In this document: one piece after another, positions 34,544 to 46,939 of the stretch
How the letters are laid out: every line of letters starts with the position of its first letter
How positions within the stretch are numbered: the first letter of the stretch is position 1
NCBI GenBank assembly: GCA_037157565.1
Contig: JAZHRO010000073.1
Location: 15,444,501 to 15,508,500 of the forward strand
From: Thalassia testudinum
Lineage: Eukaryota > Streptophyta > Magnoliopsida > Alismatales > Hydrocharitaceae
Length of the DNA: 64,000 bases
Direction of reading: 5' to 3'
Program-made: the position numbers and the translations under genes
The notes under the pieces: model-generated
Seen by the model: the letters and a program-made list of their open reading frames with translations, nothing else
What the model was told of the DNA's origin: nothing
Databases searched by the model: none

Positions 34544-37281
34544 TGTTGCAACACTTTGTCGGGCTTATAGGTCAGTCGTGTTGTAGTATAGGTGACCAAG
34601 CATTGACAACAAATAAGAATTTATTACTTGAAAACCTAAGTATCCAAGGTCGAACACAGGGAGCAAATGGAATTTATTCACTAATCTCAATAATGTAATT
34701 GAACACTTAGAATTACTCAAAACTTAATTTAGAATATAAATGCAAGAGTTTATGAATTAAATTTATAGCAAAAATAAAAGAGTTGGGCATCTGATTCTAT
34801 GATCAGACGTCTTAAATGGTGGCCTCTTATTTTCTTCTCCTTGCAGCTATCTCTTCTTCTTCTTCTTCCTTCTCTCTGTCTCTGCTTCAGCTGCTTCTCT
34901 TCTACCTTCTTAGCTTATTGCTTTCTTTCTTCTCTTCTTCCTCTGCACAGTGCCTTTCTTCCTTCTTCCTTCCTTAGCTCTGCTTCCCTTAGCTTCAGCC
35001 TTATCTTTCCTTTTTCTCTTCTGACGTTCTCTTCTTCCTTTAGCCTTCCTTCCTTCTTCTTTCTTTTGCAGCTAAGTCTGCTTAGCCTCACTTCACTGTG
35101 CCTTCGCTTCAGCTGTGCCTTCCTTCTCCTTCTTCTTCCTTGCACACACTGAAGAGCAAACCTACCCCTACCCACCCCTGTGTCTCTCTCTCTATTTCTC
35201 TCTTCGGTATGCTCTCCCAGAGTCGGGTAATCGGGTCAGTCATGTGCCTAGGTCCAGGCACACCAGCTTGGGTGTGGTGCGTGAGGAGTGCACAGATAGG
35301 TTAGTCAGGTCGGGTGCCAGGTCCACGGGGGAGTGTCACGGACGAGGCTTGGTAAGTGAGGGTGAGGGACTCCACCCCTGTGTGTCTCAAGGCGAACATA
35401 ACAAAACACAAAATCAATATAAGCGACACACCTCACTCCTGCTTTTCCGAGGTGGGACTAAAAGTCCCACCTGCTTCGCTCGTGCCCGCAGGTGAGGTTC
35501 TTCTTCCAATTGCTACAGCTGGGCGCCTCGCAGAGCTAATTGCCTAGACAGATGAATGAGCGAGACCAACCTGCGCCTTCTGAACCTAGGACCCTGGAGT
35601 GCTTCAGCCTGGAGCAAGCTTGCGAGCTCCTTTAAGCTGTCGCTAATGGCAGCGGAGGGGTCCGATCTGAACATCACAAAGATGTCCTTGTGGCCTCGTT
35701 AAACCAGATGGGAAGCGTCGCTGTCTCACAGCGAAGGTGAGGTGGTTGGTGGCTGGCTGCGGAGTGACCTAGGCGTGCGTGCTTAGGTCGCTCTGTGGCC
35801 AGGCTTATGGGTTAGGTCAGGGGGTGTTGGCAGTCTATGAGTGGGTGGAAAGTGTTCAGTGGTCGATGGTGGAGGTGAAGAGGTTGGTGGCGAGACGTGT
35901 GGAGGTGTGGAGTGATGGGTGCGTCTCGCCGGAGGTTGGCCGGAGATGGGGAAGATGGCAGTGCACAATGGCTGTGAGGGGTAATTTGTGAAATAGATTG
36001 AGGGGAATTGAAGAGGGGATAGAGAGGAGTAAGTCTAACCTAATTAAATGGATGAAGGGGGAGAGGTGGCGACTGGCAGTACCTGATATCGCCAGAGAAG
36101 ATGGTGTCCAGTGGAGGGAGACAGTGACGACGAAGGGGCTGGAGGCGCTTACGCGGGTGTTGCATGACGCGTAGGAAGATGGTGAGGACAGCTCTGCTAG
36201 TGGTATTGCGGCAGAGCGACGAGAAAGAGGAGGGAGGCTTTTCGGAGCTCGCTGGACTACTTGACCGGAGGAGAGGATGAAATTGGGGTGGATCTTTGGC
36301 CAAGTCAAGCTAAAGAGGTGCGGCCGGGTTTGAGGATCCTTTTATAGATGCTAGCAGGGGCTCTTATGCTTGGAAGACAAGCTTCCAAGTGCTCGAGTCC
36401 TCATCGGAGAAGGAATTAGTTAGAAACCCAAATTTCTCGTGCATTCGCACGAGAGATTGGGTGCAAATCAGAGATTAGGATCGAGCTCAGATGGAAGGGA
36501 ATTCCTCTGAGAATCTCCCTTCCAAATCTGGGAGGAGATCACTGAGGAATCAAGGAGTACTCCCCCTCCATTCCTCGCCAGAGTAGGATTTCTCCCCATT
36601 AATGGTATAGGGACCTGTTTGTAAGAGTGGTGAGGAAGTTAGGGGGGTTTGTGCAATGGTTTTCAAAAGATAGGGGCCAAAATGTAATTGGGTGTACTAT
36701 TGTGCAAAGTAGGTCAAGATGACCTCCCCTTAAGTCCATATTTTAGTAAAAACCTAATTTGGACCTAACGAATCCAATGGTGATGTTGGATTTTAGGTTT
36801 GATCACGTTTGATTAGACATTTTACACAAAAACCCAAATTAAGTCAATTAATGAGCTAGGACCCTAATCTTGGTCAAGATAGGTTCTAAAGGCCAAATTG
36901 AAGGTTCAAAATCCTAGGGGATATTTTTCCATGAATTTTAGAGGGCTTAGTTGATTTTTATCCTGACCATAACCCTGTTAATTAAGTGGGTCTGTTTTAG
37001 GGTTACAAGATGTCATTTAATTCCGAGATTGCACATGAACCCATTTTTTATTGAACCAACCCACTTTTTATCTTATTCATACCATTTGACCTATGTTTTG
37101 CCTCTGAGAAATATTGTTTATGTACTGCAATGGTAAAATTGGAGTTTTAACCTTTATTTCATGTTTTCTTCTCAGAACACTTATTCCTTGAATTAAGCCC
37201 TTCTCTAGGTTATGTAGGAGCTCTTATTCTCTTTATTAGGTCAAAATGTGTTAGTTAGGGCTCATGATGAGGCTCTCATCA
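34544..37281 (-). repeat. Solo LTR in B pol (2738 bp, TGATGA family)
   Basis: Flanked by perfect GCTTG copies (34539-34543 and 37282-37286). On the minus strand it starts TGATGAGAGCCTCATCA (a 7-bp-stem terminal hairpin) and ends TGTTGCAACA (a perfect palindrome). It shares the first 50 bp or so and the end region (CTCCCTGTGTTCGACCTTGG) with the solo LTR at 58105-61001. A TATA-like CTATAAAAGG lies at about 36338-36348 on the minus strand and a CT-rich tract at 34810-35150. No internal domain, so solo. Reading frames here are compositional. Confidence 0.9.
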
Positions 37282-37286
37282 GCTTG

Positions 37287-38731
37287 GTCGACCTCGAGTC
37301 CATTTACAGAGATCCTGTGTCCTACTACAATGCCATCCCTCACCATGAATGGATCTTCTCCCATGAGAGTACTAGGGTTACCTCAATGTATCGTTTCAAG
37401 ATCTTGGTGATGTTATCAAGACAAGATGCGAAGTCATCTTCTAAGGTAGAGAAGTCATCCATGAATACTTCCACGTAGTCCCCAATCATGTCAAAGAAGA
37501 TGGCCATCATACAACGCTGAAATGTCGCTGGTGCGTTGTAAAGGACGAAGGGCATCGGCTTGAAGGTGAATGTTCCAAAGGGACATGTGAAAGTGGTCTT
37601 GTCTTGATCTTTTGGGCTAATCGCTACTTGATTGTACCTAGAGTATCCATCCAGAAAATAAAAGAAATTGTGTCTGGCTAACCGTTCTAAGATCTAATCA
37701 GTGAACGGTAAAGGAAAGTTATCCTTCTAGGTAGCCATGTTCAGTTTTCTGTAATCTATGCAAACCCGCCATGATGTCGCAGTGCAGGTTGGAATGGATT
37801 CGCCCTTATCATTTTTTACTACTGTGAGTCCTGCTTTCTTGGGCATTATTTGGATCGGATTCACCCATTGGCCATCAGAGATAGAGTATATAATGGCCAC
37901 ATCCAGCCATTTGATGATCTCTTTCTTAACAACCTCTAGCATGTTCGGGTTCAGCCATCTTTGAGGTTGCCTCGAAGGTTTCACTCCCTCATCTATGCAA
38001 ATGTGATGAGTGCAATACATGGGGCGAATACCATGGAGATCAGTAATACTCCACCCTATAGCAACCCTAAGATCTTGTAGCACAGAAATCAGCTGGTGTT
38101 CCTGTTCTTGGGTCAAGTGAGCATTGATAATGATTGGGTATGTCTCATTTTCGCCCAGGAACACATATTTGAGTGAGTCAGGTAAGGGCTTCAATTCAAT
38201 CAGGGGTGGATCAGAATCAGAAGTAGGGGTAGGAGTTGGAATGGGAGGAGCAGCATTAGAGGTGGAAGTTTGATGATATGGATATGCATGAATTCCTGCT
38301 AATTCGCCACCTGTAAAGTGGTCGGCCATGACTGTGTTAATAGGAAACCCATCTGCTGTAGTCACATCTTCTTGCATCAACAGGGCCGATTCAGTACTAT
38401 GTGGATCAGGATAGCCAGAGTCAGGGATGCTGAGGTTAGGTATACACCCCAAACAATCAGATCCTCAGGGAGATATGTGCAGTGTAGTAGTCTCAGTCCC
38501 ATGTGGATTGAGGTCCAAGAACCCTGACAGTGCGGACGAATGAGACATTGGGTCATCGCAAAGGAACCCAATGTTACCACAATGTGTCGATTCTTCATCT
38601 TCACCATTTTCCTTGATATGATCACAGTCGAAGTTCCTTGATGCCCTAAGTATGTCAAGTCTAAGTCGTTCAATACTTAGGGCTATCTCCATACACCCGA
38701 ATGCACAATCAATGTTTGCTCGAGCAATCAC
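37287..38731 (-). pseudogene. pol: Protease-RT linker and RT of B (broken)
   Basis: The 241-codon frame 37727-38452 is B's longest clean coding stretch. It covers the linker (LPDSLKYVFLGE, YPIIINAHLTQEQEHQL) and the first RT block (PQRWLNPNMLEVVKKEIIKW, WVNPIQIMPKKAGL, VCIDYRKLNMAT). The second RT block at 37340-37640 has FTCPFGTF-like sequence, MPFVLYNAPATFQRCMM and the catalytic FMDD in VFMDDFSTLED. Frameshifts separate the blocks. RT continues at 34538 beyond the solo LTR. Confidence 0.9.
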
Positions 38732-38779
38732 CAGAAATGGGCAACCTAAAATAATTGGTGCATCATGGAGATTAGGAGG

Positions 38780-39140
38780 GACTCCATATCCAGAATGAAA
38801 AAGTCTACAAGAAAGTAGAATCTGCAGACTTTTATGATCGCATTCTCAACCACCCCCTCGGTGTTCACACTAATCTATCAGCCAGCAGAATCGTGATCGG
38901 GGTGGGTTTTAACTCCCCAAATCAAAATCGATCATATACGGTGGTGGGAGTCAGGTTGATGGATGAACCCAGATCTAGAAGGGCCCGATCAAATGGAGAA
39001 TCCTACAGGAAGCAGGAAATGAGTGGGGTACCAGGTTCTTTCCTTTTCGGCGATAAGTTAGCTAGAATCACGGTGTTAGCCTCCTTCGACAGTACTGCTT
39101 GTCATCCTATTCTCGGCTGTTGCTTTGGGGTACAGTAGTC
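38780..39140 (-). pseudogene. pol: Aspartic protease of B (broken)
   Basis: Minus-strand translation gives PGTPLISCFL, a TAG, then DSPFDRALLDLGSSINLTPT with an intact DLGSS active site (about 38965-38985). At 38922-38924 an in-frame TGA sits within the motif F-x-FGELKPT, where A2 reads Gly. The same TGA is in C at 47230-47232. The flap region continues to about 38780 with frame breaks. Confidence 0.85.
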
Positions 39141-41115
39141 CTTAAAGACCCTAGCAACAGCAGGAATGTGATCAATGGCCTCGAGGAGAGGGACATGAAT
39201 ATGTACTTCATTTAACATTGACTTCAGGTCCTCAAAATTCCTCATATACCTTTTCCACGCTACATTTCACATCAAAGCCTCTAAAAAGGGAACAGGAATC
39301 TCAAGGTCAAATGGTCTCTTGCCCTTGTCAATCGTAGATGGCTGCTAAGATGTGGAAGGAGTCAAACCATCTTGCGGTGAAAGGCATGAACAATCAGGAC
39401 TCACCTACCTACATGGTGGGTCATGTGTCTTCTTTCCGCTCCTCAATGAAATAGCTTTTGCATCAACTTGCTATCCGTGAGGTAGTGGAGGGGCAGAAGG
39501 GGCAGAGTATGCGGTGTTCTGTATCAGAGGTGGCTGACCTTGGGCGTAACCAGGTGGTATAGGGGATGCCTGTCCCTATGGTGCCTGAAACCTAGGTGGG
39601 GCACCCAAGTTCTACACATATCGTGTGTTCGGGATAGGTTGGGAGGGCAAGGCTCCCTGGGTCCTATGCTCCTGCAACAACTGGTTTTGTGTGTTTTCTA
39701 TGTTCTGTATCTGGTTAGCCATTGCCTTCATGATTTGCAAGCTATCCTATGTATACTTTTGCGTCGATTCTTGCAGTTCTTTCAGTGCCTCCAAATCGTC
39801 CCACTTTGGAGGGTAACTAGCAGCTTGATGCAACGGCTGATACACCGAGCATGATTGCTACTATTGAGATGAGAATGGCTGCTACCTAGGGTATGTGTTC
39901 TATGCATTCCCGTACTGTCTAATCTAGTAGTGTGGATCTTGATGTTGTCTTTATGAGTTACCTGACTAGGAGAAGTTCGGATGCTGATGCCAACCAGGGT
40001 TATACATCTTTGAGTACGGGTTATTACACCCATATCCCTGAATAGCATTGACGTCTTCGTGGGCCGACAGCGTCTGAGGCGTATATTCATCAAGGGAATA
40101 CATGTTATAATCATTGTGTGGTGCATAGCCTTGATCATATGGTGCCAGATCAAGATTGTTTGTGGGATCCTGATATGAGGGGTCCCATGAATATGGAGGA
40201 GTTGCATTCTGAGTGAGCAGATTAACTCGAGCAGGAGGGGCTAGGGGTGCATAAGAGGGTATCGGGGCAGTAGAATTTCCAACCAGATCCTATTGACCTC
40301 GAGCTAGGTCATCGAGCTTCTTTCCCAACAAATCCACCTTTCCTAACTACTTGGCGATGATTTCCATATCAGCATGAACAAACTCTGCTTGAGCCTCATG
40401 GACACTAACTTGCTGTTGTCCAGGCTGCTGGAACTAGATCATTGATGTGGCATTCATTGAATTCTCTACTAGAGACTCGAACAACTCAAATGCATTGTTT
40501 TCATCTTTTGCAAGGAAATTCTCGCCACTGGATGCATCGGCCAGGTACCGATGTGTGTCGTCTAGCCCATGGTAAAAGATCTGAGCTAAGTGCCATCTGG
40601 GAACACCATGGTGCAGGCATTTTCTCAGGAGATCATGAAATCGATCTTAAGCGTCATGCAAATTCTCCTCAGGTCCTTGGGAGAAAGTTGTAATCGGTTG
40701 CCTCGTCGCATTCGTACGACCAATCGGGAAGAACATCTGTAGGAATTCATGTCATAATTTCGACCATGTTCCAATTGGCTTCCCGATGGTCTTGAACTAG
40801 TTCGAAGCTTTATGCTTGAAAGAAAATAGAAAAAGCTTCATCAGAACAGTTCCAAGATCTACATCCCTAGGTTGAGCCGTCTTCGTGATTCAACTCAGGT
40901 CCTCTAGATGCTGGAATGGATTCTCGTTTGAGTTTCCATAAAAGTAATTCTGGATCAGCCCAATTAGATTGGGCTTGAGCTCGAACGTGTCTCTGCGTGC
41001 AGGAATCTAGACTAGAGGTGTGACAATTGGCGTTGCCGAATGGTAGAAATCCTGAAGCTATTCTCATCGTGGTGGATGTTGCATTCTGTCCAAAGTAGTC
41101 AAGATATGGTCCATA
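39141..41115 (-). pseudogene. gag: gag of B, main part (broken)
   Basis: Starts beyond the C insertion with MDHILTTLDRMQHPPR near 41110, then the capsid region with several stops and shifts. The C-terminal region is readable on the minus strand at 39480-39815: HPPKWDDLEALKELQEST, QIMKAMANQIQNIENTQNQLL, then Pro/Gln-rich sequence. It matches C gag segment by segment. The first 30 codons lie at 55186-55278 on the other side of C. Confidence 0.85.
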
Positions 41116-41120
41116 TTCTG

Positions 41121-43383
41121 TGATTGTGCAGCAATCATAGGTCTTAATTGACCTAAGTTAGGCTAGAACTTAGCATAAGATAGGGTAATTCACGCATGCA
41201 TAAGCATTATCTGCATCTTTATTGCTTTCCTTTAGCTATGCATAAAATAATGTTATAATGTGCTGATTAAGTGCAATATGTCAATTACAGGTAATAAGCT
41301 AGATCTGGAGCTGTTTGAGCTGGATCAAGAATAATGGGCGTTGTAGTAGAGCTGGAGCAGAAGACATAGATTAGATATAGTGAATAATAATATAAGGGAG
41401 TTAAGGTATGCTATTCTATTAAGTAGGAATAAAGCAGTAAAATATGAAGAGCTTAGGTCCATCCTAGCCCTAGGATAGCCTAGAGACTTCCCCAAGCTTT
41501 AGCCACCCCTAGATTAGGACACCGCACCCTAGGAAACCTCAAAACCCTAATTCCAACCTTTATCTGGACGTTCAGATGAATTATAGGACATCCAGAACCC
41601 TTAGCCAATTCCCACACACCTTAAACCCACTTCTACAGTGTTATTGGACATCCAGACACTTGTTCAGACATCCAATTTCTGCAGAATACCCAAGACAAAA
41701 CCTTGAATCCTTCCTAACTCTGATTGGACATCTAGTCAACAAGTCTAGACTTTTGATTTTTGAGTATAAGACATCTAATTCTATTTTTGGACGTATGGAA
41801 CTGTTCTCCAATTCCAGTTTTGAGATTCAAGCCTTGATCTTGGATCTCTAGCTCCCTAAACTCAATTCCAACCCCATAGGAACCTAAATTAAGGTACCCT
41901 AACCCGAGTACATCACCTCTAGACCTCCCTAAGGACCTAATTAGGTACTCAATAAACCCATTGACTTAGATCATAGTCAATTACCATCACCTAAGTCAAT
42001 TGGACTCATACTCAGATCTCAACACACACAAGTCCAAATAGACTTAGTGAGAGTCCAATTGACCTAAGCCCAACCTAATTGAGTTATTTCACTCTCAATT
42101 AGGTTCACACTCATTCAATTAAACTTGGGTTAAGTTTAATTGCAATTCCACCTTAGCAATTACGGTTTGCAACCCTAATTTGAGGCCTACACCTACCCAA
42201 ACCCATTAGGACCTAAACTAGACCACTTAGCCACCTAAGGCACGGCCACACACTCACACACACACACACATTCATGCACACACACTCATCTAGAGTTCTC
42301 TAGATCTCTCTTCAAGTGGCACCACTCTTGGTTGCCAAATTTAGCAACCAAGAGTCATTCAATTCTTAGATCCACTTTTTATGGATCTAAGAACTACTCT
42401 CTCTCTCACTTGGCCGGCCACTCATGGGACTCTCTCTAGAGTGTCTCCCTAAGGTGTGGCCATTTGCACCCATCCACTCTTGGCTTAATCCCATTCTTGG
42501 CATTCATTCCACTTAGGCTAGCCACATTCATCTCCACTCCACCTCCACAAGGAGCACCACCATGGAAGCCACCATCTCCACTCCAAGATGCTGGATTATC
42601 TCCCCAACCTCTCTCCAAGGGCCAGCCTAAGCACCATTGGCCAACCCTCCTTCTTCTCTCAGCCACTCAAAGGCCATCGGAGCCCACCTCCGAATGCCCT
42701 TCCTTTCTGCTAGGTTAGTAACTTAGCTCCTCATAGTTTTACTTCTTCCATTTACTACTTAGTAGTGTAGCTCTTATTCTCCCCCAATGATGCATGCAAA
42801 ATCCCCCCATAGATTCCTGTATGAGGTCATTTTCTGTTAGCTAGTTTTAAGTTTTTCATGCTTTCCTCTACATTCCATGTTGCAAACATCCTCTGAATGA
42901 ATGAATAAAAGATATATTTTTATACATAACTCTATGTTTGAAATCACCACGAGCTTATTGGTTGCCATCTGATTTGTGTGATTCAAGTTGCCTATTTTTC
43001 ACTTATATATATTTCGCAACAAGCATGTCGATTTTGGAAAATATAGAAGATCTAACTATAAATGCATTTTCAGTAAACAACCACCACGTAACTAGAATTG
43101 TGTGCATCGAAACTCACACTTTCACCTTTGTTATCTATTTAAGACATGTGCACGTAATTAGAATTCACAATAGAAGTGGCGAAACTTTAATACGAAGATT
43201 GGAAACTGGCGTGTGATTTTAAATAAAGTAAAGATCGATCTCAGATTTGAACAAACGCCTACCAGAGACGAACGACTGGGACTCAAAGTCTTATTTTCTT
43301 TTTATAAATATTTTTTGTCTAATCGTATTGCGTACTATACTACGATGCTTTTCCTATCAAAACACACTCTACGAATCACAACA
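41121..43383 (+). repeat. 5' LTR of C (2263 bp)
   Basis: Starts TGATTGTGCAGCAATCA (terminal hairpin) and ends AATCACAACA before the primer site. It has an AGACGTCT-like cluster (41565-41810), AC microsatellite (42247-42270) and CTCTCTAGAG near 42431. Compared with the 3' LTR it lacks about 38 bp in two pieces around 42440-42452, including the TATA box. The 120-codon frame ending at 43575 is not a gene. Confidence 0.93.
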
Positions 43384-43385
43384 AT

Positions 43386-43403
43386 TGGCGCCGTTGTCGA
43401 GGA
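43386..43403 (+). other. Primer binding site of C (Asp-tRNA type)
   Basis: TGGCGCCGTTGTCGAGGA, two bases after the LTR end. One base differs from the form in A1. Confidence 0.92.
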
Positions 43404-44926
43404 GGCAACGTCAATTTTTTTTATTTTGATCTTTCAAACTATCACTAACAAATCTTCCTCTACTTTGTTTCTGGATGTGCAGTTTAACACAGAAAAAGAA
43501 CAGGATTTGCGCACACATCGAGCGTGGAAAAAGAAATCAGGTGCATATCTCTTCTTACGCAAGGTTTTCTTTTGAATCCTAGGATTAGATTTACTTCCAG
43601 CAATTTCTTTTGAAAAACAACTTATTCATTTTCGTGAAAAAGAAAAAAAAAATTAAAAAAAAAATCAAAAAACTCTAGATTAGCTTTCTTTTTGAATCCT
43701 AGGTTAGTTTGAAAAAGCAAATATATATATATATATATATTTGAAAATCCTTTGAAAAAAAAAATATTTTTGAAAAAAGAAAACATACTTGGTGGAAAGT
43801 TTGGATTTCAAACTCAAACCCTCTTTAAAAGCTTCTCCATCATTCTCTGATTTTTGGCCAAGATTTAAAATCTATTTAAAAAATTCGATTGCTGAAAAAT
43901 TAGTGAACAAAAAAATCTGAAATTTGGGCTAGATCTTCATTTTCAAACCATCTTTCAAACAACACCATTTTTTTAAAAGCATTCTAAGAATAAAATTTTT
44001 AAAAATTCACGATGTGCAAGGGGGTAAGGCTGACTCTGATTTGAAATTTTTCAAATTTCAGAAAGCAATTCCAAGCAATCCGCGAATCTGTTTTGACTAA
44101 AAATGGTGGGGTTTGAAAGTTGATCTTATTGGATTTATTTTTCATATTTTTCCTGAAATTTTTAAAGTCAATTGTTATTGTTTCAAAGTGAAATACCGAC
44201 CAGAGGTCAAAATTCCAGATCTGACCTTTTGACATTCAAAAATATCTAAAAATTCGATTGAAATAGTAAAAATTCCAAAAAAATATTCTTTGAAAAGATA
44301 ATTGAAAAGGAATCTACTCACCAAATTTCAAGTTAATTAGATTCCAAATTTTGCTAGAGAACTTATTGTAATTTTTGTGGTCTGCTAAAGACAAAGGAAT
44401 AAAACCCTAGAATTGCATGAACCCTAGGTTACACCTTTAGGGTTACAACTTAGAGACCATATTTGGGCTAACCTAGACTTATTCAAGTCTACTACTTAGC
44501 CGGTGAGCTTGGTCACCATGTTGGCCACTCACCAAAAGAAAACCCTAACTGAAGAAAACGGGTTAAAAATCAAGTCTAAAACACGAAATTAACCCGAATT
44601 CGTTATCATACCACTGGGTGCTTTCGACCTCTTGGCTGGGTTAGCCGAGAGGTGAGAATCGCTTTCAGTCGGTTGTACGGTGGATTTTCTTTAGGAATTA
44701 GAACGTAAAACAAAAAATCCGGTCATCTGATTCATAAGGAACATCTGATTGACAGGGCCTTAGCCTTGTCTGGCTTGGCTACACCAACCCAGGGGTTGGG
44801 TGGTGTATGCAAGGAAGGAGGTCACTTAGACCTTAATTGGTTGGACCTTGGGAGCCACTCCCAAGGAGGCAAGTCACCTCATCAGGACCTACTTCTCCCC
44901 CCACTTCTTCTACTCCCATAGCCACA
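43404..44926 (+). other. 5' leader of C
   Basis: About 1.5 kb, AT-rich, with an AT microsatellite (about 43721-43740) and A-runs; no gene. Matches the B leader (55279-56920) in inverse orientation. A stem-loop at 44780-44807 lies about 120 bp before the gag start; its B counterpart at 55398-55425 has a perfect 10-bp stem. Confidence 0.7.
44780..44807 (+). other. Leader stem-loop of C
   Basis: Arms TACACCAACCC and GGGTTGGGTGGTGTA pair with a small bulge. Conserved in position with the perfect stem in B, so it may act in RNA dimerisation or packaging (inference). Confidence 0.5.
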
Positions 44927-46890
44927 ATGGCTAATCCTGGACCTAGACCTAGACCGGGTCAGGATATTGATAATCTGGACCCGATGGCTCGTCTGGAAGC
45001 CCGGGTAGTGGAATCTAAGGAGCGGCATCGGTAGAGCATGGACCGCATTTTGATGGTGCTTGACAGGATGCAGCATCCACCACGAGGAGAACAACTACGA
45101 GATTTCTATGACCCAGCCACACCAATCGTCGCACCTTTAGTCAGAATTCCTGCAGGCGAAGACACGTTTGAGCTCAAGCCTAATGTGATCGGTTTGATCA
45201 GCATCCACTTCTATGGGAACTCAAGCGAAGATCCATTCCAGCACCTAGAGGACCTGAGTCAACTCACAGAAATGATTCGACCCAGGAACATTGATATTGG
45301 GATTGTTCTAATGAAGCTTTTCCCATTTTCTCTGAGGGACAAGGCTTCATACTGGTTCAAGACCATTGGGAAGCCAATTGGAACCTATCCAGAATTATGA
45401 CGTGAATTCTTGAAAAAGTTCTTCCCAATTGGTTGAACAAACACGATGAGGCACGCAATCACAACTTTCTCCCAAGGAGCTAGGGAGAAGCTGCATGAAG
45501 CCTAGGACCGATTTCACGACCTTCTCCGGAAATGCCCACACCATGGTATACCCAGATGGCACCTAGCTCAGATCTTTTACCATGGGCTGGATGACACACA
45601 TCGGTATCTGGCCGATGCATCTAGTGGCGGGAATTTCCTCGTGAGAGATGAGAACAGTGCAATTGAGTTGTTCAAATCTTTGGCAGAGAATTCTATGAAT
45701 GTCGCATCCATGAACCAGTTCCAGCGACCTAGTCAGCAGCGGGTTGGTGTCCATGAGGCTCACACCGAGTCTATTCGAGTCGACATGGATATCATTGTCA
45801 AGCAGCTGGATAGAATAAACCTGATTGAGAAAAAGATTGACCAAATTAGTCATGGTCAATCTGACCTGAACTCTACTGCTACAAGACCCTCCTATGCACC
45901 CCGAGCCCCCCTGCTCGAGTTAATCTACTCACTCGGGATGCATCTTCTCTTTATTTACGAGATCTTGCATATCAGGATCCCGTAAACAATCCTGATCTAG
46001 CACCATACGACCAGGGTTACGCACCACCCGTAGATTATAACACATATCCCCATGATGGATATACATCTCAGACATATTCAGCCTACGAGGATGTTAGTGC
46101 TATCCAAGGATATGGGCGTAATAACCCGTATTCAGAGACGTATAACCCTGGCTGGTGCCAGCATCCGAACTTCTCCTGGTCTGGTAACTCACAAAGACCA
46201 CATCAAGATCCACACTACCAAACCAGGCAATACAGGAATGTGCAAAACACATACCCCAGGCAGCAACCATTCCCGCATCAGCAGCAACCCCGTTCTTTAT
46301 ACGAGCCGCTGCACCAAGCTGCCAGTCACCCTCCAAAGTGGGCTGACCCTTTGGAGGCACTGAAAGAGGAGCTGCAAGAATCGATGAGGAAGTCTACACA
46401 AGATAGCTTGCAGATAATGAAGGCGATGGCTGATCAGATACAGACTATACAGAACACGCAAAATCAGCTGTTGCTGGATCATAGGACTCCGGGAGCCTTG
46501 CCCTCCCAACCCGTCCCGAACCCTCGATATGTGCAGAACCAAGGCACCCCACCTAGGTTTCAGGCACCACAAGGACAGGCACACGCCATATTACAGGCTC
46601 CTCCTACACCACCAGGTTATGCTCAAAGCCAGCCGCCTTTGCAAAATCCTACATACTCTGCCCCTTCCGCTCCCCCACCACCTCATGGACAGCAAACCAA
46701 TGCAAATGTTGTCTCATTGAGGAGCGGAAGGAAGACATTCGACCCACCATATAGGCAAGCGATTCTTGATTTTTCTCACCCTTCGCCGCAGGCAAGTTCG
46801 ACTCCATCTCAAGAGCCACCTATGGTAGACAAGAGTAAGAGGCCACTTGACCCTGAGATTCTCATCCCTTTTCCTGAGGCTCTGACGTGA
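44927..46890 (+). pseudogene. gag: gag of C (broken)
   Basis: The start is the ATG at 44927 (MANPGPRPRPGQD), which B shares at 55278. The frame has in-frame stops at 45032-45034, 45398-45400, 45434-45436 and 45503-45505, then a frameshift in 45900-46000. Capsid landmarks: FELKPNVIGLI, FYGNSSEDPFQHLEDL, LFPFSLRDKASYWF, FYHGLDD and SSGGNFL. The C-terminal 217-codon frame (46240-46890) is Gln/Pro-rich and includes SLRSGRKTFDPPY; PGWCQHPNFSWSG precedes it. No CCHC zinc knuckle is visible. Gag would build the particle. The stops look like C-to-T or G-to-A changes. Confidence 0.9.
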
Positions 46891-46939
46891 AATGTAGTAC
46901 GGAAAAAGGACACTGAATTTTGAGGACCTAAAGTCAATG

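Noticed and set aside
34799..35495. Leu/Ser-rich frames of 117 and 126 codons
   Set aside because: They lie in the CT-rich tract of the solo LTR and its neighbour; the same tract in inverse orientation occurs at 60290-60720.
35856..36308. 150-codon minus-strand frame resembling a small gene
   Set aside because: Sits inside the solo LTR downstream of its TATA box, is not kept in the sister copies, and has no known motif.
43213..43575. 120-codon frame at the LTR/leader border of C
   Set aside because: It runs across the LTR end and primer site, so it cannot be a conserved gene; the 3' LTR copy does not keep it.
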